Shown here: positions 44,209-60,526 of the stretch, one piece after another | Layout of the letters: every line of letters starts with the position of its first letter | How positions within the stretch are numbered: the first letter of the stretch is position 1 | Assembly (NCBI RefSeq): GCF_033343995.1 | Contig: NZ_CP137573.1 | Span: forward strand, 2,198,501 to 2,262,500 | Source: Streptomyces sp. HUAS YS2 | Lineage (GTDB): Bacteria > Actinomycetota > Actinomycetes > Streptomycetales > Streptomycetaceae | Length of the DNA stretch: 64,000 nt | Direction of reading: 5' to 3' | Made by a program: the position numbers and the translations under genes | Notes under the pieces: generated by a model | Told to the model about the DNA's origin: nothing | Databases searched by the model: none | The model's input: the letters and a program-made list of their open reading frames with translations, nothing else

Positions 44209-44718
44209 TCAATTCCCCCCGTTCTGTTCCGTATCCTGTGCCCGCGCATTTCCGGAGAGTTCGCCACCGAGCAGTTCCAGCACGCTCCGTACACTCTCTC
44301 TACGGATTTCCGCACGGTCGCCGTTCAACCGCAACGAGGCCACTTTCCCAGCCCCGGCCGGGCCGGCGACGGCCACGTAGACCGTTCCGACGGGCTGTCC
44401 GTCCTGCGGATCCGGACCCGCGACGCCCGTGGTCGCGATCCCCCAGTCGGCGCCCAACCGGACCCGTACACCCGCCGCCATCTGCAGCGCGACCTCGGGG
44501 TCGACCGCCCCGCGGGCCGCCAGGAGCGTCCCGTCGACCCCCAGCAATTGCTCCTTCAGGGCCGTGGCGTACGCCGTCACGGACCCGCGGAACGTCTTGG
44601 ATGCCCCGGGTACCCCGGTGAGCTCCGCGGCCACCAGACCGCCCGTGAGGGACTCGGCGACCGCCAGCGTGCCGCCACGCTCCGCGAGCAGTGCCAGGAC
44701 CCGGGCGGCCTCGCTCAT
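44209..44718 (-). CDS. CinA C-terminal-domain nicotinamide-nucleotide amidohydrolase
   Basis: A 169-residue single-domain protein equal to the C-terminal (PncC-type) part of CinA. It likely deamidates nicotinamide mononucleotide in pyridine-nucleotide salvage. Diagnostic segments are AVAESLTGGLVAAELTGVPG (catalytic Ser), FRGSVTAYATALKEQLLGV, GIATTGVAGPDPQDGQPVGT and the basic C-terminal helix. It starts in the pgsA stop (ATGA, 44715-44718), so is co-translated with pgsA. The N-terminal molybdopterin-binding-like domain of full CinA is absent. Confidence 0.9.
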   Translation of the reverse strand: MSEAARVLALLAERGGTLAVAESLTGGLVAAELTGVPGASKTFRGSVTAYATALKEQLLGVDGTLLAARGAVDPEVALQMAAGVRVRLGADWGIATTGVAGPDPQDGQPVGTVYVAVAGPAGAGKVASLRLNGDRAEIRRESVRSVLELLGGELSGNARAQDTEQNGGN

Positions 44719-45392
44719 GCCTCCGGCCCCGCCTCCGCGGCGGCGGCCGCGCGCTCCTCGGCCAGTCCCCTGCGGCGCAGGACCACCGCCTGTCGCACAT
44801 AATCCAGACCGGTGACGACCGTCAGCACGACGGCGACCGCCATCACCCAGAAGCGCAGGGTCGCGAGCGGCCCGGTGAGCACCAGGACGTACATCCCGAC
44901 CGCGGTGCCCTGCGCGAGCGTCTTCATCTTGCCGCCGCGGCTGGCCGGGATCACTCCGTGCCGGATCACCCAGAACCGCATGAGCGTGATCCCGAGCTCC
45001 CGGAAGAGGATCACCCCGGTCACCCACCACGGCAGGTCACCCAGGGCCGAAAGGCTGATCAGACCGGCGGCCATGATCGCCTTGTCGGCGATCGGGTCGG
45101 CGATCTTCCCGAAGTCGGTGACCAGGTTGTACGTCCGGGCCAGGTGCCCGTCGAACACGTCCGTGATCATGGCGACGGCGAAGGCCGCCCACGCCCAGGC
45201 CCGCCAGACCGGGTCGTGCCCGCCGTCCTGGAGCAGCAGCACCACGAACCCGGGCACGAGGACGAGCCGGATCATGGTGAGGATGTTGGCGATGTTCCAC
45301 AGGCTGGCCTCGTTGACGGCCGCAGCGCCCAGCTTGCCGCGAGGCGCCGGCCTACCGGTCCCGCCCGTCGCGGATGCCGGCACTCCGGTCAT
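44715..45392 (-). CDS. pgsA: CDP-alcohol phosphatidyltransferase (phosphatidylglycerophosphate synthase type)
   Basis: A 225-residue membrane enzyme with about five helices. The CDP-alcohol phosphotransferase motif D-x2-DG-x2-AR-x8-G-x3-D-x3-D is present in [20 protein letters not shown] continuing ADPIAD. It would make phosphatidylglycerol phosphate from CDP-diacylglycerol and glycerol-3-phosphate. GGAGG lies 7 nt before the ATG at 45392, which overlaps the rimO stop by 4 bp. An upstream ATG in frame inside rimO is less likely. It is the middle gene of rimO-pgsA-cinA. Confidence 0.9.
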   Translation of the reverse strand: MTGVPASATGGTGRPAPRGKLGAAAVNEASLWNIANILTMIRLVLVPGFVVLLLQDGGHDPVWRAWAWAAFAVAMITDVFDGHLARTYNLVTDFGKIADPIADKAIMAAGLISLSALGDLPWWVTGVILFRELGITLMRFWVIRHGVIPASRGGKMKTLAQGTAVGMYVLVLTGPLATLRFWVMAVAVVLTVVTGLDYVRQAVVLRRRGLAEERAAAAAEAGPEA

Positions 45393-46879
45393 CTGCCCGC
45401 CTCCTCGAAGAGACACTCGGCCACCAGGTCGACGCCCTCGGTGCCGACGACCTTGGCCCTGACCATACGGCCGGGGACCAGGTCGAGATCCTCGGTGGAG
45501 TCCATCGTGAGGTACACCTGGCCGTCGGTCTCGGGCGCCTGGTGCGCGGCCCGGCCGATCCAGCCGTCCTCCTCGTCCTCGGCCTCGACCAGTACCTCCA
45601 GGGTCTCTCCGAGCCGCTCCTCCGCGCGCTGCGCGGTGAGCTCCTCGGCGAGCCGGGACAGGTGGGCCAGACGCTCGTCGACGACGTCCTGGTCGAGCTT
45701 GTGCTCGTACGTGGCGGCCTCGGTGCCGTCCTCGTCGGAGTAGCCGAAGACGCCGATGGCGTCGAGACGGGCGTGCGTGATGAAGCGTTCCAGCTCGGCG
45801 AAGTCCGCCTCGGTCTCGCCGGGGAAGCCGACGATGAAGTTGGACCGGGCACCGGCCGTGGGGGCCTTGGTGCGGATGGTCTCGAGCAGCTCCAGGAACC
45901 GGTCGGTGTCGCCGAAGCGGCGCATCGCCCGCAGCACGTCGGGCGCGCTGTGCTGGAAGGACAGGTCGAAGTACGGGGCGACCTTCTCGGTCGAGGTCAG
46001 CACGTCGATCAAGCCCGGGCGCATCTCGGCGGGCTGCAGGTAGCTGACCCGGACCCGCTCGATCCCGTCCACGGCCGCCAGCTCGGGCAGCAGCGTCTCC
46101 AGGAGGCGGATGTCGCCGAGGTCCTTGCCGTACGAGGTGTTGTTCTCGGAGACCAGCATGATCTCCTTCACGCCCTGCTCGGCGAGCCAGCGCGTCTCAC
46201 CGAGGACGTCGGAGGGACGCCGGGAGACGAAGGAGCCGCGGAAGGACGGGATGGCGCAGAACGAGCAGCGGCGGTCGCAGCCGGAGGCGAGCTTCACGGA
46301 GGCGACGGGGCTGGTGTCGAGCCGCCGGCGCAGCGGGGCGCGCGGGCCGGAGGCCGGGGCGACGCCGTCGGGAAGGTCGGCCGGCGCCTCGGCGGGGGCC
46401 TCGGCCGCGCCGTGCCCGGGCAGGGCCACGTCCGCGGCGGCCTGCTGGCGCTCCACCGGGGACAGCGGCAGCAGCTTGCGCCGGTCACGCGGGGTGTGCG
46501 CCTCGACGCTGCCGCCGCTGAGGATGGTCTGGAGCCGGTTGCTGATGTCGGCGTAGTCGTCGAAGCCGAGCACGCCGTCCGCCTCGGGCAGGGCGTCGGC
46601 GAGCTCCTTGCCGTACCGCTCGGCCATACAGCCGACGGCCACCACGGCCTGGGTCTTGCCGTGATCCTTCAGATCATTGGCTTCGAGGAGGGCGTCGACG
46701 GAGTCCTTCTTGGCGGCCTCGACGAATCCACAGGTGTTGACGACGGCGACGTCCGCGTCCTCGGCGTTCTCGACGAGCTGCCAGCCGTCCGCTGCCAAGC
46801 GGCCTGCCAGCTCCTCCGAGTCCACCTCGTTACGGGCGCAGCCAAGAGTGACAAGGGCGACGGTACGGCGTTCGGGCAT
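45389..46879 (-). CDS. rimO: ribosomal protein S12 methylthiotransferase RimO
   Basis: A 496-residue radical-SAM enzyme that methylthiolates Asp88 (E. coli numbering: Asp89) of ribosomal protein S12. MTTase-domain cysteines are in [28 protein letters not shown] and [10 protein letters not shown]. The radical SAM cluster is [25 protein letters not shown] domain closes the protein (about residues 425-495). Between the two N-terminal domains is a 50-residue Ala/Pro-rich insertion (about 135-190) of low complexity. SCO homologues have the same order with pgsA. It is a paralogue of miaB at 12345-13865. Confidence 0.94.
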   Translation of the reverse strand: MPERRTVALVTLGCARNEVDSEELAGRLAADGWQLVENAEDADVAVVNTCGFVEAAKKDSVDALLEANDLKDHGKTQAVVAVGCMAERYGKELADALPEADGVLGFDDYADISNRLQTILSGGSVEAHTPRDRRKLLPLSPVERQQAAADVALPGHGAAEAPAEAPADLPDGVAPASGPRAPLRRRLDTSPVASVKLASGCDRRCSFCAIPSFRGSFVSRRPSDVLGETRWLAEQGVKEIMLVSENNTSYGKDLGDIRLLETLLPELAAVDGIERVRVSYLQPAEMRPGLIDVLTSTEKVAPYFDLSFQHSAPDVLRAMRRFGDTDRFLELLETIRTKAPTAGARSNFIVGFPGETEADFAELERFITHARLDAIGVFGYSDEDGTEAATYEHKLDQDVVDERLAHLSRLAEELTAQRAEERLGETLEVLVEAEDEEDGWIGRAAHQAPETDGQVYLTMDSTEDLDLVPGRMVRAKVVGTEGVDLVAECLFEEAGR

Positions 46880-47010
46880 GGACTCAAGACTACTTCGTCC
46901 CGACCGCTGCCCCGCCGCGCAGGGTTCACCGGCCCGACGGGTCGGGCCGCCCCGGCCGTCACCCGGAGGCGCAGGGCCGGGCAGGACCCGGGCGGGACCC
47001 GGGGCCGGAC

Positions 47011-47832
47011 TCAGCCGGCCGCCGGGTCTCCCTTGCCGTACGAGAGCCGCTCGACGTCGCCGTCCTCGAACTTCTCGTCGATCTTCTTGCCGTTCACCCA
47101 GAGCTCGATCGGGCCGGCGTTGCCGAGGACCAGGTCGATGCGATCGTCGTCCTGGAAGGTCTTCTTCTCGCCCTGCTCGATGAAGCCCTCGAAGAGCGTC
47201 CTGCCGTCCTTGGCCTTGGCCGACATCCAGCTCTTGTCGTCGGCGACCAGGATCACCGTGACCTTGTCCGCCGGGACCGCCGCGATGGCGCTCTCGGACG
47301 GGACGGGCTTGGGGTCGACGGGCTTGCTCGGCGCCGGCTTGGCACTGGTGGGCTTCTTCTCCGGGCCCGGCGCCTCGGCGACGGCGCCGCGGCCCTCGGT
47401 GTCGTTCTCGCTGAACACCGTGAAGCCGACGAAGCCGACGACGGCCACGATGGCGGCGACCATGGCGGCGGTCCAGTTGGGCCGGCGCGGCTCGGGACGG
47501 ATGCGTTCCGCCTCGAACAGCGGAGCGGCGGGGGTCGGCTCGGGCCGGCCGCCGTGCTCGGCGTCGTACTGGTCGACCAGCGGGGCGGGGTCGAGGCCGA
47601 CCGCGCGGGCGAGCGTGCGGATATGGCCGCGCGCGTAGACGTCCCCTCCGCAGCGGGAGAAGTCGTCCTCCTCGATCGCGTGCACGATCGGGACGCGGAC
47701 CCGGGTGGAGGAGCTGACCTCCTCGACGGTCAGACCGGCGGCGATGCGGGCCTGCTGGAGCACGCGACCGATGGAAGGCCGGTCGTCTGCCGGCGAGTTC
47801 CGGTCGTCTTCGGGGGAGTTGCCGATGGACAC
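47011..47832 (-). CDS. RodZ-like helix-turn-helix membrane protein
   Basis: A 273-residue protein. The N-terminal Xre-type HTH ([19 protein letters not shown] ... [17 protein letters not shown], about 20-90) is followed by a transmembrane helix [20 protein letters not shown] (about 130), a Pro/Lys-rich linker and a C-terminal DUF4115-type beta domain (about 190-265). This is the RodZ layout: HTH for MreB contact or DNA, TM and an extracytoplasmic domain. GTG at 47832 follows AAAGG. The gene lies between ftsK and rimO on the same strand, 214 bp after ftsK. Confidence 0.87.
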   Translation of the reverse strand: MSIGNSPEDDRNSPADDRPSIGRVLQQARIAAGLTVEEVSSSTRVRVPIVHAIEEDDFSRCGGDVYARGHIRTLARAVGLDPAPLVDQYDAEHGGRPEPTPAAPLFEAERIRPEPRRPNWTAAMVAAIVAVVGFVGFTVFSENDTEGRGAVAEAPGPEKKPTSAKPAPSKPVDPKPVPSESAIAAVPADKVTVILVADDKSWMSAKAKDGRTLFEGFIEQGEKKTFQDDDRIDLVLGNAGPIELWVNGKKIDEKFEDGDVERLSYGKGDPAAG

Positions 47833-48046
47833 GAGGGCGCCTTTCGAGCGTGTAGCCACCTGCTGGAGGTTCAGTCTATGGGTGGTACGAAAGGGTGGGG
47901 CAACCGGGCGGCCGCGATCTGTACGCCATCGGAATGGCCGAGCGCGCCCACCGGAAGGGTGGTCGTACGGAGAGAGGGTGCGGGGGACATCTGTCCTCCC
48001 CTCCAACTTGACGTACGGCCAAGGGAAACGGTTGCCCTGGAAATCC

Positions 48047-50860
48047 CTACGAGTGAGACTCCCCGCGGATCACGGCGAGCACTCCGTCCAGCTCGTCCGG
48101 TTTCACCAGAACATCCCTCGCCTTGGACCCCTCGCTCGGTCCCACGATGTTGCGGGACTCCATCAGATCCATCAGCCGGCCGGCCTTCGCGAAGCCGACG
48201 CGCAGCTTGCGCTGGAGCATCGACGTCGAGCCGAACTGGGTGGAGACGACCAGCTCGGCGGCCTGGCAGAGCAGGTCGAGGTCGTCGCCGATGTCCTCGT
48301 CGATCTCCTTCTTCTGCTTGGTGCCGACGGTGACGTCGTCCCGGAAGACCGGCGCCATCTGGTCCTTGCAGTGCTGGACGACCGCGGCCACCTCGTGCTC
48401 GGTGACGAAAGCGCCCTGCATGCGGGTCGGCTTGTTCGCGCCCATCGGCAGGAACAGGCCGTCGCCCTTGCCGATCAGCTTCTCCGCGCCGGGCTGGTCG
48501 AGGATGACCCGGCTGTCGGCGAGCGAGGACGTGGCGAAGGCGAGCCGGGAGGGCACGTTCGCCTTGATCAGGCCGGTGACGACGTCGACGGAGGGCCGCT
48601 GGGTGGCCAGCACCAGGTGGATGCCGGCGGCGCGGGCGAGCTGGGTGATGCGGACGATGGCGTCCTCGACGTCGCGCGGGGCGACCATCATCAGGTCGGC
48701 CAGCTCGTCGACGATGACCAGCAGGTACGGGTACGGCTGGAGCTCGCGCTCGCTGCCCTCGGGCAGCTTGACCTTGCCGTTGCGGATGGCCTCGTTGAAG
48801 TCGTCGATGTGCCGGAAGCCGAAGGCCGCGAGATCGTCGTAGCGCAGGTCCATCTCGCGCACCACCCACTGCAGGGCCTCGGCGGCCCGCTTGGGGTTGG
48901 TGATGATCGGGGTGATCAGGTGCGGGATGCCCTCGTACGCGGTGAGCTCGACCCGCTTGGGGTCGACCAGCACCATCCGGACGTCCTCGGGGGTCGCTCT
49001 TATCATCACCGAGGTGATCAGGCAGTTGATGCACGAGGACTTGCCGGAGCCGGTGGCGCCCGCCACCAGGACGTGCGGCATCTTCGCCAGGTTGGCCATC
49101 ACGTAGCCGCCCTCGACGTCCTTGCCGAGCGCGACCAGCATCGGGTGCTCGTCGCCGGCCGCGTCCGCGAGGCGCAGCACGTCGCCGAGGTTGACCATCT
49201 CGCGGTCGCTGTTCGGGATCTCGATGCCGACCGCGGACTTGCCGGGGATCGGCGAGATGATCCGGACGTCCGGGGACGCGACGGCGTAGGCGATGTTCTT
49301 GGTCAGCGCCGTGATCTTCTCGACCTTCACGGCGGGGCCGAGTTCGACCTCGTACCGGGTGACCGTCGGGCCGCGGGTGAAGCCGGTGACGGCGGCGTCG
49401 ACCTTGAACTCCGTGAAGACGTTGGACAGCGCGTCCACGACGGCGTCGTTGGCGGCGCTGCGGGTCTTGCCGGGTCCGCCGCGCTCCAGCAGGTCCAGCG
49501 ACGGCAGCGAGTAGGTGATGTCCCCGGAGAGCTGGAGCTGCTCGGCGCGCGGCGGCAGGTCGGTGGGCTCGGGGGCGGGCTTGGTGAGGTCGGGGACCCC
49601 TGCGGGGCGCTCGGCGCCCCGGGCCGGCGGTACGGCGCGGCCGGCCTGTCCGGCGCGCCCCGCCTCCGCCTCGTCCGCCGCTGCGGCCTCGGCGGCGGCT
49701 TCTGCGGCCATGGCGGCGGCCCGCTCGCGGTCGGCGGTGACGTCCCGGGTGAGGCCGGCGACGAGCGGGGACGGCGGCATGCCGTTGAGCACGGCCCCGT
49801 CCAGCGCGGCGGCCGCGGCCGCGGCGACGTCCACCGCGTCCATGGGCCGGTCGAACTCGGGCTGCACGGAGGCGCGGCGCGGCCGCTTGCGGTTGCTGAG
49901 CGCCTCCTCCTCGGCGCGGTCGGCGTCGTACGGCTCGGCGGGCGCGGCGGACCTGCGGCGGGCGGTCGGGGCGCGCCGCGCCTCGCTGTCGCGCCAGGCG
50001 TCCTCGTCGTACGCCTCCGCCGCCTCCTCGTCGCCCGTGTACGCGGGCTCGACCAGGCCGAGCCGGGCGCCGAGGGCGCGCAGCCGCTGCGGGATGGCGT
50101 TGACGGGCGTGGCGGTGACGACCAGCAGACCGAAGACGGTCAGCAGGACAAGCAGGGGGACGGCGAGGACCTCGCCCATCATGAAGACCAGGGGTTGCGA
50201 CGCGGCCCAGCCGATCAGCCCGCCGGCGTCCTGTATGGCGTCGGCGCCATGGGCGCGGCCGGGCGAGCCGCAGGCGATGTGCACCTGCCCGAGCACGCCG
50301 ATGACCAGGGCGGACAGTCCGATGACGATGCGGCCGTTGGCGTCCGGCTTCTCCGGGTAGAGGATCAGCCGGATCGCGATCGCGCCGAGCAACAGCGGCA
50401 CCAGCAGGTCGAGCCGGCCGAAGGCGCCGGTGACCAGCATCTCGACGAGGTCGCCGACCGGGCCGCGCAGGTTGGACCAGGTACCGGCCGCGACGATCAG
50501 CGCGAGGCCGAGCAGGAGCAGCGCCATGCCGTCCTTGCGGTGCGCCGGGTCGAGCCCCTTCGCGCCGCGCCCTATCCCCCGGAACATCGCGCCGACGCCG
50601 TGTGCGACGCCGAGCCAGAGGCCGCGGGCGAGCCGGTACACGCCCCCGGTGGGGGACGGTGCGGGCTTGGGGGCCGCCTTCTTCGCCGCGGTCTTGCGGG
50701 CGGGTGCCTTCTTCGCGGGCGCGGCCTTCTTGGCCGCGGTCTTCTTCGCGGGGGGTTTGGCGGGCGCCGCCTTCTTCGCGGCGCCCGTCGTACGGCCGGC
50801 GCGCGGCTTCGCGGTGCCCGCCGTGCCCTGGGAACCTTTGCCGGACGTACGTGAGGCCAT
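48047..50860 (-). CDS. ftsK: FtsK/SpoIIIE-family DNA translocase
   Basis: A 937-residue septal DNA pump. The N-terminal 60 residues are a Lys/Ala/Pro-rich basic tail (AAKKAAP repeats). Four to five membrane helices follow (about 85-235), then an acidic/Ala linker, and the motor domain with Walker [17 protein letters not shown] (about 600) and Walker [13 protein letters not shown]. The C-terminal gamma domain ([20 protein letters not shown] ... [20 protein letters not shown]) reads FtsK orienting sequences. In S. coelicolor the single FtsK is needed for chromosome terminus stability during sporulation. It is transcribed towards rodZ and rimO. The ATG at 50860 lacks a strong ribosome-binding site. 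Confidence 0.95.
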   Translation of the reverse strand: MASRTSGKGSQGTAGTAKPRAGRTTGAAKKAAPAKPPAKKTAAKKAAPAKKAPARKTAAKKAAPKPAPSPTGGVYRLARGLWLGVAHGVGAMFRGIGRGAKGLDPAHRKDGMALLLLGLALIVAAGTWSNLRGPVGDLVEMLVTGAFGRLDLLVPLLLGAIAIRLILYPEKPDANGRIVIGLSALVIGVLGQVHIACGSPGRAHGADAIQDAGGLIGWAASQPLVFMMGEVLAVPLLVLLTVFGLLVVTATPVNAIPQRLRALGARLGLVEPAYTGDEEAAEAYDEDAWRDSEARRAPTARRRSAAPAEPYDADRAEEEALSNRKRPRRASVQPEFDRPMDAVDVAAAAAAALDGAVLNGMPPSPLVAGLTRDVTADRERAAAMAAEAAAEAAAADEAEAGRAGQAGRAVPPARGAERPAGVPDLTKPAPEPTDLPPRAEQLQLSGDITYSLPSLDLLERGGPGKTRSAANDAVVDALSNVFTEFKVDAAVTGFTRGPTVTRYEVELGPAVKVEKITALTKNIAYAVASPDVRIISPIPGKSAVGIEIPNSDREMVNLGDVLRLADAAGDEHPMLVALGKDVEGGYVMANLAKMPHVLVAGATGSGKSSCINCLITSVMIRATPEDVRMVLVDPKRVELTAYEGIPHLITPIITNPKRAAEALQWVVREMDLRYDDLAAFGFRHIDDFNEAIRNGKVKLPEGSERELQPYPYLLVIVDELADLMMVAPRDVEDAIVRITQLARAAGIHLVLATQRPSVDVVTGLIKANVPSRLAFATSSLADSRVILDQPGAEKLIGKGDGLFLPMGANKPTRMQGAFVTEHEVAAVVQHCKDQMAPVFRDDVTVGTKQKKEIDEDIGDDLDLLCQAAELVVSTQFGSTSMLQRKLRVGFAKAGRLMDLMESRNIVGPSEGSKARDVLVKPDELDGVLAVIRGESHS

Positions 50861-50985
50861 GATGCTGAGGTTACCGGTGGAGACGGCGGTGAACACTCCT
50901 GCCCACCGCTTCACCCGTCCGTGTCGCCCTCAGGGAACCGGAAACTGACGCCCGTTCACGGTGCCGGGCCGCCCGTGACGGGACG

Positions 50986-51660
50986 TCAGGTCTGGGCGGG
51001 GAGGCTGGGCGCGCCGCCCGTGCCCGGCTCCAGCGCGTCGAGCGCCCTGCGCAACCCTGTGAGCTTGCGCTCCAGATGGGCCGCGGTGGCGACGGCCGCG
51101 GCGTCCGCCGAGTCGTCGTCGAGCTGCTTGGACAGCGCCTCGGCCTGCTCCTCCACGGCGGCGAGGCGGGCGGAGAGCTCGGCGAGCAGTCCGGCCGACT
51201 CCTTGGCGTGGCCGCCGGGGCCACTGCCCTCCAACTGGAGCCGCAGCAGCGCGGCCTGCTCGCGCAGCTGGCAGTTCTTCATGTACAGCTCGACGAAGAC
51301 CGAGACCTTGGCGCGCAGCACCCACGGGTCGAACGGCTTGGAGATGTAGTCGACCGCGCCGGCCGCGTAGCCGCGGAAGGTGTGGTGCGGGCCGTGGTTG
51401 ATGGCCGTGAGGAAGATGATCGGGATGTCCCGCGTCCGCTCGCGGCGCTTGATGTGCGCGGCGGTCTCGAATCCGTCCATGCCGGGCATCTGGACATCCA
51501 GCAGGATGACCGCGAAGTCGTCGGTCAGCAGCGCCTTGAGCGCTTCCTCCCCGGACGATGCCCGCACCAGTGTCTGATCGAGCGCGGAGAGGATGGCCTC
51601 CAGCGCCAGCAGATTCTCCGGCCGGTCATCGACCAGGAGGATCTTGGCCTTCTGCACCAT
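50986..51660 (-). CDS. osaB: response regulator OsaB with coiled-coil output
   Basis: A 224-residue response regulator with no DNA-binding domain. The receiver has DD at 11-12, phospho-acceptor Asp55 in VILLDVQMPG, the Thr in IIFLTAINH and Lys in YISKPFD. Residues about 130-205 are a long amphipathic coiled coil (LREQAALLRLQLEGSG ... SARLAAVEEQAEALSKQL). GAGGAGGACGG precedes the ATG. It matches S. coelicolor OsaB, partner of OsaA in osmoadaptation. It is 322 bp downstream of osaA on the same strand. Confidence 0.9.
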   Translation of the reverse strand: MVQKAKILLVDDRPENLLALEAILSALDQTLVRASSGEEALKALLTDDFAVILLDVQMPGMDGFETAAHIKRRERTRDIPIIFLTAINHGPHHTFRGYAAGAVDYISKPFDPWVLRAKVSVFVELYMKNCQLREQAALLRLQLEGSGPGGHAKESAGLLAELSARLAAVEEQAEALSKQLDDDSADAAAVATAAHLERKLTGLRRALDALEPGTGGAPSLPAQT

Positions 51661-51982
51661 GCCCCGTCCTCCTCGCCCCGGCTTGGGCTCCTCCCGGCCG
51701 GTCGAGCCGGGGGAAGCGCCGGGGGCCGCCCCAGAAGACGACTCCCATGCGCCGTCCGTCCTTGTGCCGGTCATGGTAGCCGCACCCCGCCTGTCGCCAC
51801 ACCCTGTCACCACGATGTCACTGTGCACGTAGCAGAAACGCGGTGAGAGACCAGAAGGTTCCCCGAATCCCGCCGTCCCACACCGCTTCCGGCACAGCCT
51901 GTCAGCAATCCGCCGCCTCGTACACGACGCGCGCCGCCGACCGCCGCCGACCCGCGCGTACCCGCGGGCCGGCGGCCTGCGC
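51661..51982. other. osaA-osaB intergenic region
   Basis: A 322-bp stretch between osaA and osaB. On the minus strand a -10-like TACCAT (51778-51773) could serve a separate osaB promoter, and a repeated TGACA lies upstream of it near 51810-51825. No tidy inverted repeat, ORF with a ribosome-binding site or terminator was found. Confidence 0.4.
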
Positions 51983-57472
<5,490 letters not shown>

Positions 57473-57598
57473 CGTGTCCCTCCCGCAGGGGTCGACCGTT
57501 GCTGCGCCGGGGCAGCACCGCTTCCGCCGTCCGCAGAAGCCTTCCCAGTGTTTCACCGCAGCCGAACCAGGCCATAACAGTTCGGCAGCTTCGCATAG

Positions 57599-57619
57599 CG
57601 TCCCCGACTCCTGGGGACG
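57599..57619. promoter_or_regulatory. inverted repeat in the osaA-osaC divergent promoter region
   Basis: A perfect 7-bp inverted repeat CGTCCCC-GACTCCT-GGGGACG sits in the 286-bp divergent region between osaA and osaC. Placement suits a shared operator. No clear SigB-type promoter (GTTT-N14-16-GGGTAY) could be assigned by eye. Confidence 0.45.
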
Positions 57620-57758
57620 GAAACAGTGACGACCGGCACCCGCCCGGACAGCGAAGGTAAGTAACCTGGCATCCGACTGTCCAACCGCCCCGTGCTGCCC
57701 GGCTGGGGCAGTGTGACGCGCAGCACGACCACCGGGCACCGGGAGGGGCAGGCCGACC

Positions 57759-60413
57759 ATGGCAGAGCCGGGTGTCGAGACGCGTACGAGGAGTTCTGTG
57801 ATCACCGCGCGGGCTGCGGCCAGCTTCGACCCGGTCGGACGGTCCGTGGCGACCGCCCGCGCCTTCGTCCGGGACACCCTGCAGGGCTGGGGGTACGGCG
57901 ACGTCGTCGACGACGCCGTCGTCCTGACCAGCGAACTCGTCACCAACGCGGTCGTCCACGCGGGCACCACCGCCGACGTGCTGTGCCTGCGCACCGAGCA
58001 CGGCGTACGCGTCGAGGTCTCCGACCACTACCCCGAGCGCGAGATCCCGCTGCAGGGCGGCCAGAACTTCGGCAGCCCCGACCGGGAGAACGGCCGTGGC
58101 CTGCTGCTCTGCGCCGCGCTCGCCAGCCGCTGGGGCGTCGAGTACACCCCGACGCACAAGCAGGTCTGGTTCCAACTCGACCTGCCCGAACGCGCCGTGG
58201 GCACCCGCACCGCCGGCCCCGTGCTCCCCGTCGACCTGCTGCCCTCGACCGAGGACCGCGTCCGTGTGGCCGTCGCGCAGATCGACCCCGTGGGCTCCAT
58301 CACATCCTGGAACGAGGATGCCGAACATCTCTTCGGGTATTCACCCGAGCAAGTGATGGGCAAGCCGCTCGGCGACCTCGCCGCCTGGCCCCACACCCCC
58401 GGCACCGGCACCGGCCTCGCCGAGGCCCTCCAGCTCTCCCGCTGGGAGGGCAGCTACGGCGTCCGCGGAGAGGACGGCCGGGTCGTCCCCGTGTACGCCT
58501 CCCACCTCCGCGTCCGCGACACCCACGGCATCCCCTCCACCGTCTGCCTCCTGGTACGCGACCACGAGCGCGCCGTCCTCCAGACGCCGCTGCGCCCGCC
58601 GGTCGCCGACCCCGGCTCCGAGAACCACGCCACGGACCCCTTCGAGGTCTTCATCGGCTCCCCCGCCCCCGACGACCTGGACGGCCTGCTCCAGCGGACC
58701 GTCGAGCGCGCCCGGGACATGCTCGACGGCGACTCGGCGTTCCTCCTCCTCGCCACCGACGACGAGACAGAACTGGAGGTACGGGCCACCACGGGCCTGC
58801 CCTCCGCCCGCCAGCGCTTCGCCCGCGTCCCGGTCGAGGCCGGCGCCGGCCGGTACGGATCCGCCCGCATGCCCGCCGTCCACGAGGACCTGGCCGCCGT
58901 CCCCGGCGCCGTCCCGCTGCTCGAGGGCACCGGCATGCGCTCCGTCGTCACCGTCCCCCTCAAGGTCGAGGGCCGGCTCACCGGCTCCCTCGGCGTCGCA
59001 GCCGAAGGCTCCGGCCGGTACTCCAACGAGGAGGCCCTGCGCCTCCAGTTCGCCGCCGACCGGATCGCGCTGGCCGTCGAATCGGCCCGGCTCGGCGAGC
59101 TGGAACGGCTGCGCCGCGGTTCGCTGAGCTTCCTCGTCGAGGCATCCGACCTGCTGGCCGGCACCCTCGACCGTGACCAGACCCTCGCGCTCATGGCCCA
59201 GATGACCGTGCCGACGCTCGCCACCTGGTGCGCCGTCTACACGATCGCCGACCAGACCTCGGAGCCGGCCCTCTCGTACGTGCTGCACGAGGACGAGGAC
59301 CGCATCGACGGCCTCAAGGCCCTGCTCTCCTCGATCGACCCGCCGGACCCGGTGCCCACACCCGGCGCCCGCGTATGGCACGCACCGGCCGACGCCGCGC
59401 ACCGCGCCGCGCTCGCCACGTCCATGGAGGAACTCGGCCAGGGGCACCCTGGCCTGCTGTCCTCCGGCATCGGTACGACGCTGGCCACTGCGGCTGCCGT
59501 GGGCGGCGAGACCGTCGTCCTGCCGCTGTTCGCCCGCAACCGCGTCATCGGCATGCTCACCCTCGGCAAACCCTCCGACGACCACTTCCGTCAGGAGATC
59601 CTCGAACTCGCCGAGGACCTCTCCCGCCGAGCGGCACTCGCCCTCGACAACGCGCGCCTGTACTCGGAACGCATGGCCATCAGCCGCTCCCTGCAGCGCA
59701 GTCTGCTGCCGCCCGGCATGCCGCAGATCCCGGGCGTCGAGGTCGAGGTCATCTACCGCGCCGCGGGCGAGGGCAACGAGGTCGGCGGCGACTTCTACGA
59801 CGTCTTCCCGATCCGCGACGGCGTGTACGGCTTCGCCATCGGCGACGTCTGCGGCACGGGCCCGGAGGCCGCCGCGGTCACCGGCCTCGCCCGGCACGCC
59901 CTGCGTCTGCTGGCCCGCGAGGGCTTCGGCGGCCCGGCGGTCCTGGAGCGGCTCAACGCGGCGATCCTCGACGAGGGCGACCGCAGCCGCTTCCTGACGC
60001 TCCTTTACGGAGAGATGTGGCCGCAGGAGGACGGCTCGGCGATCCTCAAGGTCGTCTGCGCCGGCCACCCGCTCCCGCTCCGCCTCCGCCAGGACGGCAC
60101 GGTCGAACCCGCCGCCGACCCGCAGCCGCTGCTCGGCGTCATGGAGGACCTGGAGCTGTACGAGCAGACCGTCACGCTCGACCCGGGCGATGTCCTCCTC
60201 TGCGTCACGGACGGCATCACCGAACGCCGCGAGGGCACCCGGATGTTGGGCGACGACGGCCTCGCCGAAGTCCTGACGACCTGTACGGGCCTGACGGCCG
60301 GCGCGGTCGCCGCGCGCATCCTCCGGGCAGTCGAACGCTTCGCGGTCGAGCCGGCCTCTGACGACATGGCCATCCTGGCGATGCGCCTCCCGGAGCCGGT
60401 CAAGGGCGACTGA
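57759..60413 (+). CDS. osaC: multidomain anti-sigma/PP2C regulator OsaC
   Basis: An 884-residue signalling protein. Domains in order are an RsbW-like ATPase (TSELVTNAVVHAGT, about 50-130), PAS (about 165-270, IDPVGSITSWNEDAEHLFGY), GAF (about 300-450), a second GAF (about 460-640) and a SpoIIE/PP2C phosphatase (SLQRSLLPPGMPQIPGVEVE ... EVGGDFYDVF ... SDDMAILAMR, about 650-880), with metal-binding aspartates in GGDFYD, GDVCGTG and DDMAIL. It matches S. coelicolor OsaC, reported to modulate SigB activity after osmotic stress. GGAGGGG precedes the ATG. It is divergent from osaA; the terminator at 60429-60459 follows. Confidence 0.92.
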   Translation: MAEPGVETRTRSSVITARAAASFDPVGRSVATARAFVRDTLQGWGYGDVVDDAVVLTSELVTNAVVHAGTTADVLCLRTEHGVRVEVSDHYPEREIPLQGGQNFGSPDRENGRGLLLCAALASRWGVEYTPTHKQVWFQLDLPERAVGTRTAGPVLPVDLLPSTEDRVRVAVAQIDPVGSITSWNEDAEHLFGYSPEQVMGKPLGDLAAWPHTPGTGTGLAEALQLSRWEGSYGVRGEDGRVVPVYASHLRVRDTHGIPSTVCLLVRDHERAVLQTPLRPPVADPGSENHATDPFEVFIGSPAPDDLDGLLQRTVERARDMLDGDSAFLLLATDDETELEVRATTGLPSARQRFARVPVEAGAGRYGSARMPAVHEDLAAVPGAVPLLEGTGMRSVVTVPLKVEGRLTGSLGVAAEGSGRYSNEEALRLQFAADRIALAVESARLGELERLRRGSLSFLVEASDLLAGTLDRDQTLALMAQMTVPTLATWCAVYTIADQTSEPALSYVLHEDEDRIDGLKALLSSIDPPDPVPTPGARVWHAPADAAHRAALATSMEELGQGHPGLLSSGIGTTLATAAAVGGETVVLPLFARNRVIGMLTLGKPSDDHFRQEILELAEDLSRRAALALDNARLYSERMAISRSLQRSLLPPGMPQIPGVEVEVIYRAAGEGNEVGGDFYDVFPIRDGVYGFAIGDVCGTGPEAAAVTGLARHALRLLAREGFGGPAVLERLNAAILDEGDRSRFLTLLYGEMWPQEDGSAILKVVCAGHPLPLRLRQDGTVEPAADPQPLLGVMEDLELYEQTVTLDPGDVLLCVTDGITERREGTRMLGDDGLAEVLTTCTGLTAGAVAARILRAVERFAVEPASDDMAILAMRLPEPVKGD

Positions 60414-60428
60414 ACGGACTGAACGAGT

Positions 60429-60459
60429 GAAGGCCGACGTCCGAGGGACGTCGGCCTTC
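60429..60459. terminator. terminator of osaC
   Basis: A perfect 14-bp stem (60429-60442 with 60446-60459) with a 3-nt loop lies 15 bp after the osaC stop. It faces the rRNA operon terminator, insulating both units. Confidence 0.9.
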
Positions 60460-60491
60460 GCCGGCGGTCGTATCGGAGGCACAAAACGAAA

Positions 60492-60519
60492 AAGGCCCCC
60501 GCCAATTGGCGGGGGCCTT
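60492..60519 (-). terminator. terminator of the rRNA-tRNA operon
   Basis: A 12-bp stem (60492-60503 with 60508-60519) with an AATT loop is followed on the minus strand by a T-rich tract (TTTTCGTTTT). It sits 7 bp downstream of the tRNA-Thr 3' end. Confidence 0.9.
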
Positions 60520-60526
60520 CTCTCTG

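Noticed and set aside
57473..57758. SigB-dependent promoter for osaC
   Set aside because: No convincing GTTT-N14-16-GGGTAY match was found; GGTAAG near 57655 is too weak to call.
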